Shown piece after piece: positions 52,661 through 64,000 of a stretch of 64,000 bases of DNA. The notes beneath the pieces were generated by a model that was given only the letters and a program-made list of their open reading frames with translations, ran no database searches and was not told where the DNA came from. Numbering within the stretch: the stretch's first letter is position 1; each line of letters begins with the position of its first letter. Origin of the DNA: Halichondria panicea (lineage: Eukaryota > Porifera > Demospongiae > Suberitida > Halichondriidae); assembly GCF_963675165.1 (NCBI RefSeq), contig NC_087390.1, positions 6,101,819 through 6,165,818 of the forward strand. Direction: 5' to 3'. Made by a program: the position numbers and the translations under genes.

Positions 52661-52985
52661 TTAACTTGCACTAAAGCACTAGCTTTTTGTTAGTTTAATA
52701 CAAGAGTCAGAAAGAGCTGCTGAAGAAGCTATATAGCTATTTTAGTAAATGTGCTTATTATTATGTATACATAATCCAATGCCATATTAATCTTTGTCAC
52801 TCAATTATATAAGCCGAAACAATGGCAAGCAGATCATAAAAACCTATATAATAATTATACTGAGTGCCAACGTTTAAATTTTTAAAAAAAGCGGTCTGGC
52901 CAGAAACTGCTTAGAGGGAAAGTATACTACTTTTTAATATTATATACACACCTAAAATGCAGAACAAAGTTATAGCATGTTCTAA

Positions 52986-55900
52986 TTACTCCATTTCCGG
53001 ACCCTCTCTCCCCATTTTCCGGAGGTAGCTGAAATGACCAGAGAGTGCATCTTTGAACGAAGAAGCTTCGTTATACTGTATTCCAAACTCTGCACACGTC
53101 TCCTTGACAATGGGCGTAATCCATCGGTAATGGCACTGCAATACTCCTGTATATATAATGTATCAGTTTCAACTAACGAAAGTCTATCATCTCCAATTTA
53201 ATACTTTATATAGCTGCATGAGGTTTGCTAAATTGTAAGACTGTTGTGCAATTGGAGTCACCTGGGAACAGGTGGTGCGCTGTTTGATGGTTGAGTGCTC
53301 CGGAGAGGAAGTGCCACACCCAGCTGTCTGTACAGTAGTCACGAGTGGTCCGTACCTGCATCTCAGCCCTGCACAGCAAGTCATGTACACAATTATAGAA
53401 ACTGCTTGGCAATGCATGAAAGGAACAGTTTATCAGACACGATGTACGGAAAACATACCATTCCTTGTGAATTACATTGTCAGTGTCAGCCTGTGGCCAT
53501 TCCACCTGCAAAATAACACATGCACTTAATACGTATCAACACAAGTAACGAGTGTATTGTACTAATTATAGAATGAAGTCCCACAATGACAACATATCAT
53601 GCAGAGATTTAGACGATGCATAAGGTACCTCCTCGTTCACATGGTTGACTTGAGTGAGCTGTGCCATCCAGAAGCCGAGGATCACATCGTACAGAATATT
53701 CATAACCACCTGTATAAATCATGAGCCGAGGGTGGGGGAGTTATCGGAGGCCCTCAGTGGAAAGAATCCATATAAGTGCTTCATGTGTATGCAAGCAGTG
53801 AAGTTGTGTAATCCATACAGCTACTATTAGTCAGAATACACTTGCCAATTTTCCGAATGTCATGTAGAAGCAAGGAATGATGAATCTCATAGTAAAATGT
53901 ACAGCCTTGCCAACACCAAAGGTGGTCCACTGGGAGACACTGAGAGGGTTCAACCTGATAGAACCTGTACAGGAGAAGAAGATATACAGTTACAAAAACG
54001 TCCACACTAGAACTGATAATTGTCTGATATTTGTGAATGGGTCTCTGCTACAGTTATCGGAGTAATACGTAAACAAAACAAAATTTGTTTTTCTGTGGCT
54101 GCTGTGGGTCCTCACAGAAACCCTATAAGTTACACCACCAGATACTTTGCCTAAGGGCTATTAAAAAGGATTGTGTTGCTGTGTGGGTAATTAGTTGGAT
54201 TCCTCAAACACAGCCAGACACCACCAGACATCTTTAGCCATCATAAAAGCTAATAATTTCATAACCCTAACACATCAATTGTATAGGTATCATCTGTCAA
54301 AGTCTATTGTGCATGGTCTTACTTTTTTGAAGTATATAGATCGTGTAAAAGTCTTGCAAGCGCATCTTTACAGCGAGCTGCACAGTATAATTATACGGTA
54401 TATACACATAATAGTTAGCAAACAGCCATAGCTACAGCAAGCCTGTATGATTGTCTGGAGTACCTCTTAAGCACCGTATAACTGGGACATTTGGTGGGTG
54501 TTTTAATTTGACGGAAGATTGCCAAATTTAAAACCGTCAAATTATTAAAAGGACACAACGTCACTGCAGCAGTAGCTATGCCTGAGACGCCAAATTAAAA
54601 ACTACCAATTACGTTCATCCGCCATATATAATATCCGCTAAATTTCCAGTACTCTCTTGCTTACCAGGGTATACAGTAACGGCATGTAAACGTGCTGGTA
54701 GGCATAGCGATCCAGCCATTTCTGACCAGAACTGATCCTCCAAATAGCTGTTGTTTTCTACATGCAACGAAACAAAGTATGATCGATACACTCCACCATT
54801 GTGGTATTACGGTACTCAGGTACTCACGTCTAAGAAGACGTCGGGATCAGCTTCATTAATATTGGTGTAAACATGGTGACCAAAGGTATGCTGTGCATGG
54901 AAGGTACAGAGAGATTATACAGTAGAATCTCGCTAATCCGGCTCTCTGAAATACAGCCACCTCGCTATGCCGGCCAAGCTGCACTGTCCCATGCGAGGGT
55001 GACCGGATAACGAGAGTCTACTAGACTCTATATAATTGTACACTATATCTGAACACTAACAATTTAACAGGACAAGTCAAGCTTATAGTATAACAATCCT
55101 CTTTGAACAAGATAATGGCTGAGATGATCAAACTTACTTGATAGCACCAGATATAGGAAGATGCTCCGTTAATTGCATCACACATTGCCATGACAACCTT
55201 CCATACCCACGGCTTATGAGTTATGGTGAAATGACTGTATATAAGAGGGGAAAAGTTCACAGTAAAGAAACGCCCACCTCCTGACTCACCTGGCGTCATG
55301 CCAACAGGTTAATCCAACCAATGCAGAGAGTACACCCCATATAAATGTGAACAAAACAAGACTCGTATAGCCATACTCCATCGACATCTATGGAGGGTAT
55401 AGAAACTGCTAAAAAGCATAAAATTTGTGAGAAAAACAAGTCCGCTATATTAAGCTATACTGCAAATGAAATGTTGTTTAATGATCCAAGAGCCCACTCA
55501 TGCATGCAAGAGATATCCAACCGCTAAGAAATAAGACAATCGGAAATGAAGTAGACTTAATTATACCAATTAAAGCAACTTACTGCAGCATACCAGCTCA
55601 AGAGCAGTGAGACAAACAGAATAATGTATTTGAGGAAGGTCCAATAATCTCTCTTTGGATCCTGTGAACACAAAATTAATATCAGTAGACAACATTGCGT
55701 GCATGGCATAACAAGAGTGGTTGATTTAACAGACCGTGAACAAGACAGCTATATTGCGTATACCAGTTACATACGTACTAGCACAAACACATGTGCAAGC
55801 CACAATCTTTGCTCTACTGCAACACCAATTGTTGAGGCTATAATGAAAATTTGGGTTTGGTATCTCTTTATATAAGAGGCTGGGAATAGCTATAGCTGGC

Positions 55901-56521
55901 TTCTCACCAGCTGGTGTTTCTTCATATAATCAGCAACTCGTTTCTTGACAGTGCAGTAAAACTGTCTGCATGCATGAAAACATACATACAAAGCAAGAAA
56001 AACGCTTAATAATTACATTCATCCAATAATTATTATTCTCACCCTTCTTTGGGAAAAACAGGAAGCTCGTTATCTACAAGCTCCCCCACATAGTACTTGT
56101 CCAGAACTCTAGGAAATCAATCAGCAAGAAAATCAATCATTTATTAGGGAACCATCCATGCTTAGCTAATGGTCTTCTCACTTACTTTGCTGCAGTGTCG
56201 TATTTATGATAAGAATCAAAGAGTTGAGTGATGTCCCTGCCTGCTCCCATCAAGATCTGGTCCATGCCCCCAGGGTGTTGGGCCACAAATGAACTAACAT
56301 CGTATACCTATAAATAGAGCATTTATTTCGAAATCTGGCGTATACGTATAGTGCACCTTCACACACACACAATTATAAGCACTCACCTTTCCACGATATG
56401 CTACATGAGCATTGTGCCTCAGGCAAAGTCGACTGAGTTCCTCCGAAGTGAAGTGTCGTACACCGGTGTCAATAGGAGCAGTGACCGGTTGTAGTTGCGA
56501 GCCTCGCTGACGAACACTCAT
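52986..56521 (-). CDS. Cytochrome b5 / front-end fatty-acid desaturase, copy C (intact)
   Basis: Fifteen exons with the same phases as copy B give 459 aa: 56387-56521, 56186-56307, 56043-56108, 55908-55965, 55584-55661, 55290-55387, 55138-55234, 54828-54890, 54665-54757, 54323-54377, 53846-53964, 53629-53709, 53459-53505, 53262-53368, 52986-53146. HPGG (56-59), HDASH (183-187), HTFGHH (219-224) and QTAHH (399-403) are all present. It is clearly diverged from A/B in coding sequence and introns, so it split earlier and may differ in chain-length or position preference. Intron 11 has a GC donor (TTG/GCAAGT) where A and B have GTATAA. The product is a membrane acyl-lipid or acyl-CoA desaturase; regiospecificity is not readable. 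Confidence 0.92.
54472..54656. mobile_element. MITE with GTATAACTGGGACATTTGG ends
   Basis: The left end CCGTATAACTGGGACATTTGG and right end CCGCTAAATTTCCAGTAC are imperfect inverted copies. A related sequence lies at about 48771-48905 beside P450 exon 3. Inner words TTAATTTGGCGTCTCAG are shared. In desaturase C intron 9. Confidence 0.5.
54921..55022. mobile_element. Short pogo/Tigger-type MITE
   Basis: CAGTAGAATCTCGCTAATCC at the left and GACCGGATAACGAGAGTCTA at the right are inverted copies flanked by TA. About 100 bp, in desaturase C intron 7. Confidence 0.65.
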
Positions 56522-57360
56522 GATACTGAAGGAGCTGTTTATTTGTGAGCTGCAGTAGTTAAAACCACACTAAAACCACCCCATGCAAGTGCAGCAGAGA
56601 CTGAGCTGAAACGTACCTCAACAGATGTAGCCTCTAGTCTGCAAACACTCTCCTTAGTTACACTATAGCTGGTTTATTACTGCTATAGTCGTCACATCTC
56701 TGATCTGAGATTAATTAGTATTATACAGGAAATGTCGGCCCTTGTGAATGATTATAGCAGCCCCACCCTCATGTTGTCATAGCTTGTCATATAGACTGAT
56801 GAAACACCATAATGTGAGTGATGCTGTGCTCATGATAAATACAGGTTCATCATGCATGGAAAAGTAAACCTACTAATGTAGGCAGTAATTCAATATGCTC
56901 TTACTGCAGAACATAATTTATTATACAAATCACAGTGACTGAGTAAAACACACTAAACTATTTTTGCTCACAGTATAATCATGTTTACACTTTCTTTGCT
57001 CATAAAGAGACTATAGACTCTATACATGAAAAACAAAACAAAAAAAAACACTATAGCTGCGTCCTTTACCAGGTGAGTGAGTGACTAGATCTATAGCTTC
57101 ACTATTGAATGTTCAGTTAAGAATTAATAAACCTGGCACAAGCACAAGCACAAAGACAGTAATTATAACAACTGAAACTACCAAATGTATACCTATTCAT
57201 GCGTATACATACTTCATTGTTTTTAGTTCAAAGTTCATCGGAATCAGATTTGTCAGTTGGGTCGGTTGGACTCACGAGCTTGAATCAGGAACCCTGTGAA
57301 GCCGTTCGGATACCGACCATTCGGCATCACGATTGTCCTCAATGAAACTCTGTGTGTGTG

Positions 57361-57411
<51 letters not shown>

Positions 57412-58256
57412 AGGGGCTATAATAATGGGCAGGCATATAATTACGCAAAAACTTGGCAATTTGCAGCAGTCTGTGGATATGAGTTTGCAATGCATTGCAC
57501 ATGCACAGAACACAATATCCCTGTTTATATTGCCTACAGAATCTCACTTTATTTGGAATTCCCAATCAGCTGCACTTCCAAGTTGCGTTCTTTCTATATA
57601 GGTGGCTTTACTTTCGAGTTAGTAAAACAGTCATTCCACTAGTTATTATGCCTCGATGCATGTGCGCAAGCAAGATAACGTGTTTGTGCCTATATCTATA
57701 TGCTGCTATACAGCTGCTCAAGGATCAAAGAAATGCAAGTAGTAGTCATGTTTTCTTGGATTTGCAAAATAATGCTTGGTTCTCGGAGTTATGCCTAGAC
57801 ACTTGGAATGCCATTGCAGCCTTTTCAGAAGATTGCATAGAAAAACTTGTCCATGGAGTGTTGGCCACCGAGGCATCAGCACCTCGGTGCTTTCACAGCA
57901 GCTGATGTGTGTAGAGGACCAATCTCAGTACAGTTCTAAAATTCAAAAATTCACGATGAAAAAGTCATTTTGATATCTTAAAATTAACATTCACAAAACT
58001 CAACTCTTACAATAAAACTCTATAGCTAAAAACTAATTCCTACATCCTAGTTCACAGAAATAAGTTCCAGATATAAAGCTATAAAACCAGAAGGGTTGCA
58101 TGCATCGTATCCTCAATAAGTTCAGCCAAAAACAATAGATAGGAACTCTGATCCTACATTAATATAGGTTGTAGCTAGGAGACTCTAAGAACATAACCAC
58201 ACATCCTACACATCAATTACAGTGTTCAAGGCTTTCCTGTTAGTGTGAACGTTTTT
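56522..58256. other. Intergenic region between desaturase C and the adhesion GPCR
   Basis: No gene identified. A (TG)n run lies at 57352-57412, and 57648-57905 is a relative of the TATGCCTCG-family element, which accounts for the open frames there. Confidence 0.5.
57648..57905 (+). mobile_element. TATGCCTCG-family element, shorter copy
   Basis: TATGCCTCGATGCATGTGCGC, AGCTGCTCAAGGATC and CTTGGAATGCCATTGCAGCC align with 33342-33620. Several internal deletions. Confidence 0.6.
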
Positions 58257-61200
58257 TTATGTTAGTGTTGTGCCACCAGGCTTTTCGTCATATTCATACA
58301 ATCCAGCAATGTGCGACTTCTCCGAGTCAAATTCAGCCTCATCGACTTTAATGGCTTCATCTTGCATGGTACTATGATCGTGTTTGCTGAAACTAGAGTC
58401 GTGACTTGGCTTGAGCTGAACACCACTCGTCGAATTCTTGCTCTGCATATATTATTATATATTTCACACACTGGCACATAATTATATAAACACTTGAATT
58501 AGAATGGAAACAGGCATAGGCAAACAACAACAATATATAAAGGCAACGACTATAATATATAGTAACTATATTATAATAATAGGGGCTCTATATATAATAC
58601 TGCCCACATATAATTATATGGCATATACCAGATTGTTTTTTCCTGAGGCAGAAGTTGATACAACACTATCGATTCTTTTTCTGCACTGCTTCAGGAATTT
58701 TGTGACCTTAAAATTAGAAGACATAAAATAAAATGCTAAAATCAAAACGTTATAAAACACATGCACACCTTTTCACTCCTGAGCACATGGAAGATGAACA
58801 CAAACAGGCCTTGCAGTGAGTTAAAGATAGAGAACAACCATGCAAACACAATAGTGCTGCTGTTGACTGAGAGTAGACCAAACACCCAAGTCAGCCCGAG
58901 TATTGGAAGGAGAATGATGGTTGCCTTGAAGAGTTGTCTGCATGCACACATACAGATGCATTTATACTAAATAGTGCATGCACAACTAAATGAGAGTTTA
59001 CACACTCACGAGAATAACTGTAGGGATCCCTTTTTCCCAGTTCGTTGCATGGTTGACTTTTTCTGCTTATAGACACTGCGCAAAGCAGCCAAGAGGAAGA
59101 ATATATTCACCTGTAGCAGGTAATTATCATAAGGAAACTCAGCTAACTTAAAAGATAACTAAAAACTGCAAAATTCCCCACAAGATTTGGTTGAAGCTAT
59201 ATAATACAGATCTCACCAGAATAACTAGTAGCATTGGTACAACAAATGCCCATATGGCTCCTTTATCACCGGCACCAACGGCAATCCAACAACTGCATGA
59301 TTGTATAAAAGGGACAAATGTTGTCATGCAGTTGTATAATTATACATGCATTCTATTACATACAGGCTATTTAAAAAATTTATTGGGGGAAGTGCTGTAC
59401 GTTGGCTTTCCATGCACTGTAGGAAAACTCACTATTCTTTTGTGCCATACTGGTCATGAATAATTCCAACAGATATAGCCACCGGTATCACTGGAATAAC
59501 TGCAAGAAACACTCGACAGAATGCTATAGTCATCACCGCACATATATTTGTCATATACATGCATAAATAGGTGAACCCCGCACCCTGATTCAACGGTTAT
59601 AAGTGATTATTCACCGGCTCCGTACATTTTATACATTAAGTTTAAGAAATAAGGTGGTTTTCTCAAGGGCTGCCGGTGCAGCAAGAAAGGCATAATTATA
59701 TACGACATGTTGTGATGCGCATGTGCATGTGCAGTAATTAGCCAAGCATGCAGTGAAGGTGGTTGCTGATGCACACACTGTGTGCTATACATGTATTAAA
59801 ACTTAAGTACGTGTAATCATACACATAATTTACCCCATCCAATAATAAAGAATATCCACCATTTCTTGGATATTTGGCTGAAGACAACCACCAACATGAG
59901 ATAGAGCATGATTCCCTCACACAACATCCAAAAGAACACAGTAGTGAACAAGTAGTGAAGGAGAGCAGCCACAAACACACATGCTACCTGCAAGTCATGG
60001 AGAATTAAAGGATCATTATATAGTATAATATCCATCCGTTTCGTTTAGGGACAGATTGCATGCTATAGCTATATAGATCAATATAATATATATAATTATT
60101 ATACTGCACAAAACTCTCCCTGAAATCTGGTGACCTCGCTATTCCGTAAATAATACTGCATGCATGGTCAGTTCTAACAGCTCTAAATCAGTTTTTAATG
60201 TACCTACTCCAAGAGGTCAAACATTTAGCAGCCTCTTTCCTGCACAATTTCTAGTTACGCCCCTGAATATTGAATTCCGACCACATCGCTAATGCGGCCA
60301 AACCGCACCATTACAGTTATTGCCCGTTAAAGTGGTAAGGTATAAATTGCACACATGCACAGCTCAAGTGATACCTCGTTGGCCACAGCAGTGTCTACTC
60401 CTGACAGGAAAACCACATAACCAAGGAGCAAAGATATAGACAGGTTGAGATGGATGAAGTTATGAATCTTGGTCAAGAGCTCTTTTCTATAATTATAAAC
60501 ATCAACAGCGTAGTAAGGTTATACACACAAAGCTATAATATAATTATAGTCGATCAATAATTACCTCAACGTCAAGAAATAGAGGATAGATAACAGAAGA
60601 AAGAAGATGGAGATGGAACAACCAACGTAAGTCACCACTGATAGAGCAAACCTGATCTCTGGAGTTGTGTCCTACAAAAAACAAAACATATAATTATAAT
60701 TATCATATCTATAGTATTCACTGCATGAGCTCACATTCAGTGCTCCAGTGACATCCATTAGAACAGCAAATGCTGTGAAATGACTGCTCTTACAGACAAT
60801 ATCATACACTCTCATTTGCTCGTCTTCATCCACACTGACTGTAATCACACCTTCCGTGGACCACCGGCTGTTGGCCGCATCACTGACAAAACAACAATAA
60901 TTGTGGTATTAATTTCAACATTAGAAGGACAGCTAACCTAGAAACACTCCAAAATACACATCTTGCATTTTCAGCAACTTCATCTTCAGAAAACTGCACA
61001 CATAAATTATTGTCGCTCGTAAGTCCAACTGCATGATATTATTATAATATTATTACAATTCACTACCTTTTGGGTGGTGAATTTGAAGGTTGCCTGTGCC
61101 TGGGAGTTAGTTAATTTTACTTTGGAGAAGACTTGACTAGAAATAACCTGTGATACTGGTCTGGTTGTGTTCCTGTATATAAGCGAGACTGCATGCATGA

Positions 61201-63408
61201 GCAGAACATGACTTTATATAGGTACTGTTACATTTCAAGATTGACTTTTGGAAGGAAATCCTCCAAGTTGGAAAATAGAATGTTGACTGCTGTAACATTC
61301 CCATCTGAAAATTGAGACAGTCATGGACATTAACACTAATTAATTTATCGTGAAATACCTAGAGCGCCTCTCTCTGCAAGAAGAGCAGCTGATATTACAG
61401 TTTGAGCTGAGCCTGATTCTTCACTGACTTTAACAACTTCAGGAAAGATAATGTCATCCAAACTAGTGGGGTCAACCTCCATTGCAGCTAGTGCTGAACA
61501 GTAAATACAAATATACGATCATCACCAACAATATAATAGCATTATCTTTACATTCAAATCAACTTTTTATACAAAAGAAGTACGCATACCGATGTTCTGT
61601 CTCACAAGTGTGATCTCTGTCACGCTGCCTGTATCCACAGCTTCACTCTTTAGCGCCATTGACACATACTGACCATATGATTCTGCACTCAACAGCAATT
61701 GCTGACTGTCAGAATCCTGAAGATATATTTGATTGTCTGTATATATATAATTCTATCTTGTGCTGTATTTGTACCTCTTGTAATCTTTCCCATCCTCTGG
61801 TATTCCTCTCATCCAGAACATTGTTGAGAACATTCATAATTTCCTGCAATACCCAATTATTTAAACAGAAGGGAAATATTTTACTCTAGTCTTACTTCAC
61901 TAAAATTGAGAGAAGACACGGGACTAGCAATCTCTACGTTTTGAACTAGGTAGTTCACACTTGAATTGACAATCAAATTAGTAGTGCTGAGGTCTTGGGG
62001 GAATAAGGTGGAGCCTGCTGTTGCATTTACATTAGTAGCCTCCCCAAGAGAAGTAAGAAGGTCATCAACTTCGTTCTGTGATGGATTTCTAAAAAATAGT
62101 TCATTTGCCTGGATGGGGAAACAAAAACTATATGGCATGGTCACGAACGGTATATATATATATAGCATCATGCAGTATTATATATTACGTGCATATAAGT
62201 AATACAGCAACTGTATGCAAGAGTCTCACCCTGTTATTAAGCAAGATGATCACTTCCCTAGCACAGTTATCAATATTCACTGCTTCCCACACACCACCCA
62301 GTGTACAGAAACGAGTCGCAGTACCTATATATATATGTACACATGTACATCAACACACAATCACCTGGAATAATAATGATATATATAATTATACCTAAAG
62401 TTCTTCCAGTTCCATTTTGTGGGCACTGCTGGGAATAGGAAAAGCCAGCCACAGTGACAGGGAAGAAAAGCCACCATACAGAATCCTGTTCAGCTTCACA
62501 AACTATATAGTAGAGCTTTACATCATTTTCGGTGACAACAATAAATACTATAGCAATATACGCTGCCCTATAAGCGAGTCCACAAAAATGTCATAGAGGT
62601 TGTAGACCAAGCTACTATAGTGACGAGAATGCACTTTTATAGTATAGATAATAGACAACAGATAATGGACAACAGCATCTGGATGCATGGATGCACTTTG
62701 CGCTCTCCCACCCTATATTCTCCACGAGGAAATTCAGGCAGTTTCACCCACGTGAGACGAGTTCACCTAGTGATTACATCAAATCTAGGCATTTAACAAA
62801 GACTCCAGGTATCGAAAAGAAACAGTTCATTTTCTTTCTAGCTATAGCTAGTTGCAAACTACTGCAAAAGAAAGGTCAAGGGGAAAGTTAGGGAAACGAA
62901 TTTTTCATAACCAGGTGCAGATTCAGTTTTCCCCGAGCCCCTACCAAAATAGCTAATCCCGCCTTAAATCCAAAAACAAGATTTATACCTTTCTAAAAGG
63001 CGAAGATGAAAGCAACTACAACCGCTACTCGCCTGGAAAGCAAATATAGACGACTTTCTCATGTACAGTACATGCATGCACGGTTTGGAATAGCCATTTG
63101 TCAGAATTATAGGATTTAGGGATTTTATATAGCATATTGAGCAAAATTATTAAAAGTACATCAACCCTATACATCAACCGGTGCTTGGATAGACTTACCA
63201 GTTGTTGGATTGGTTGGCGGAGGATTCTACATGTAAGGAATAAACAACCGTTTCTCAATTAGTAAAACAAAATGAAATATAAGACCAAGCCGTATTAATT
63301 GTATTCACTAATATTGTGTATATAAGAGATAGCACAGAGAAGCACAGTATAATAAAAGCATGTAATGAAAGCACCGCGGGTGGTGATGGCTCGGTGGAGG
63401 TACCAAAG
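58257..63408 (-). CDS. Adhesion G-protein-coupled receptor (5' end beyond visible exons)
   Basis: Minus-strand exons in phase: 63375-63408 and 63199-63226 (tentative Pro/Thr stalk), 62395-62502, 62230-62324, 61896-62108, 61775-61843, 61590-61716, 61359-61493, 61232-61304, 61067-61172, 60938-60993, 60735-60882, 60565-60671, 60375-60486, 59834-59987, 59433-59499, 59217-59292, 59010-59110, 58769-58937, 58629-58706, 58257-58442. About 746 residues are visible. Order: stalk, HormR-like module ([20 protein letters not shown]), GAIN domain, GPS (ARCVFWSV ... [11 protein letters not shown]), seven helices ([12 protein letters not shown] first; [16 protein letters not shown] in TM3; [16 protein letters not shown] in the ECL2/TM5 region; [14 protein letters not shown] in TM6), then a charged tail. 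It couples adhesion or mechanical cues to G proteins in the plasma membrane. The GPS lacks two of the usual four Cys. No signal peptide was found in the window. Confidence 0.85.
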
Positions 63409-63429
63409 CTACATAATATAAAGCTACTA

Positions 63430-63965
63430 ATAGCTAGCTTTTATACACACATTGATTATAATTATTATGATGAATATTTTTAATTTTGCTACATGCAATC
63501 GCAGGGAAACTCAAATAGTTGGTAATGAATGATCGACCATGATTGTTGTTAAAAACGATCGATGCCAAAACTTCAAGTCTAAAATTAATGGCCGGCTGCA
63601 AGTCAGCAGAGCCTTGCAGCTCTCTTCTCACTCTTGCAGCTACCAATAGCTAGCGTTCTAGTGCAGAGCTAACTACTAAGTAGAGTAGCAACACTCGGTG
63701 AACAAGTTTTGCTACGGACTCTTCTGAAAAGGCTGCAATGGCATTCCAAGTAAGCAAAACTAGGCATAACTCGAGAACGAAGCTTTATTTTGCAAATCCA
63801 CAAATAGCAAGCCAAGAAAACATGACTAGAAGAGCCTATAGAAACTTTTATTTGCACTTCATTGATCCTTGAGCATCTGAAATAGTCTACACACACACAC
63901 ACAGCTCGGACACACAAACACACTACCGTATACCTCGCTTGCGCATGCGCACCGAGGCATAAAAA
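63430..63965 (-). mobile_element. Inverted near-identical copy of the 33335-33815 element
   Basis: Read on the minus strand it begins TATGCCTCGGTGCGCATGCG and follows 33342-33815 closely to about 63430. It sits just upstream of the last visible adhesion-GPCR exon, probably inside that gene's 5' intron. Confidence 0.7.
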
Positions 63966-64000
63966 CTGTCAAAGCTATGTTATCTCTATAGTACTGTAGC

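Noticed and set aside
48403-56521. Biosynthetic gene cluster formed by desaturases and P450
   Set aside because: Proximity alone in an animal genome with tandem duplication is weak evidence, and no co-regulation signal is visible.

Overview
This is a eukaryotic, animal-type window: AT-rich, with intron-split genes (GT-AG introns, mostly 40 bp to 2.5 kb), many (CA)n/(TG)n arrays and a dense load of small inverted-repeat transposons. The gene set (chaperonin CCT2, SM protein VPS45, front-end fatty-acid desaturases, a clan-3-like cytochrome P450, an adhesion GPCR and a coiled-coil kinase with an HRDLTAKN catalytic loop) suggests an early-branching metazoan. A demosponge is my best guess, from general impression only. 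All gene models were assembled by hand from splice sites and phase. No expression or database evidence was available.

Left third (1-26.7 kb). A Tc1/mariner-like fold-back element (802-2033) is followed by a damaged or mis-assembled small membrane-protein gene (2298-2900). CCT2 follows on the plus strand (13 exons, 533 aa). Convergent with it on the minus strand is a ten-exon seven-transmembrane protein of 553 aa. I read it as a gustatory-receptor-like (GRL) chemoreceptor-family protein, and it is the most interesting gene here. One of its introns holds an intact single-exon plus-strand gene for a membrane-anchored protein with twelve near-identical 21-residue repeats. Next on the minus strand is VPS45 (16 exons, 562 aa). 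Its terminal exon lies in a 412-bp tandem duplication that ends just upstream of the GRL start, so the window carries two identical VPS45 3' ends. VPS45 introns hold a 40-bp VNTR, a putative nested basic-protein gene, a long perfect hairpin and a Helitron-like remnant.

Middle (26.7-38.7 kb). This part is mostly repeats. It contains one two-exon kinase gene (28970-35267, minus) with a net one-base frame disruption. Its 4.5-kb intron hosts a 2968-bp piggyBac-type element (TTAA duplications, matching termini). That element contains three diverged copies of a spliced-looking non-coding exon and sits inside an older dispersed repeat, an uninterrupted copy of which is at 12.1 kb.

Right third (38.7-64 kb). 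Three tandem minus-strand cytochrome-b5/front-end desaturase genes: A is a pseudogene (exons 6-9 deleted, two 2-bp frameshifts, one stop), B is intact at 461 aa and C is intact at 459 aa. A complete plus-strand P450 (13 exons, 500 aa) lies between B and C. The window ends in an adhesion GPCR on the minus strand (HormR, GAIN, GPS, 7TM, tail) whose 5' exons run into a repeat and probably past the edge.

The desaturase/P450 block may be a lipid-modifying neighbourhood, but clustering in animals is weak evidence for a shared pathway. In the left genes most splice acceptors abut (CA)n arrays instead of pyrimidine tracts; the right-hand genes do not show this.
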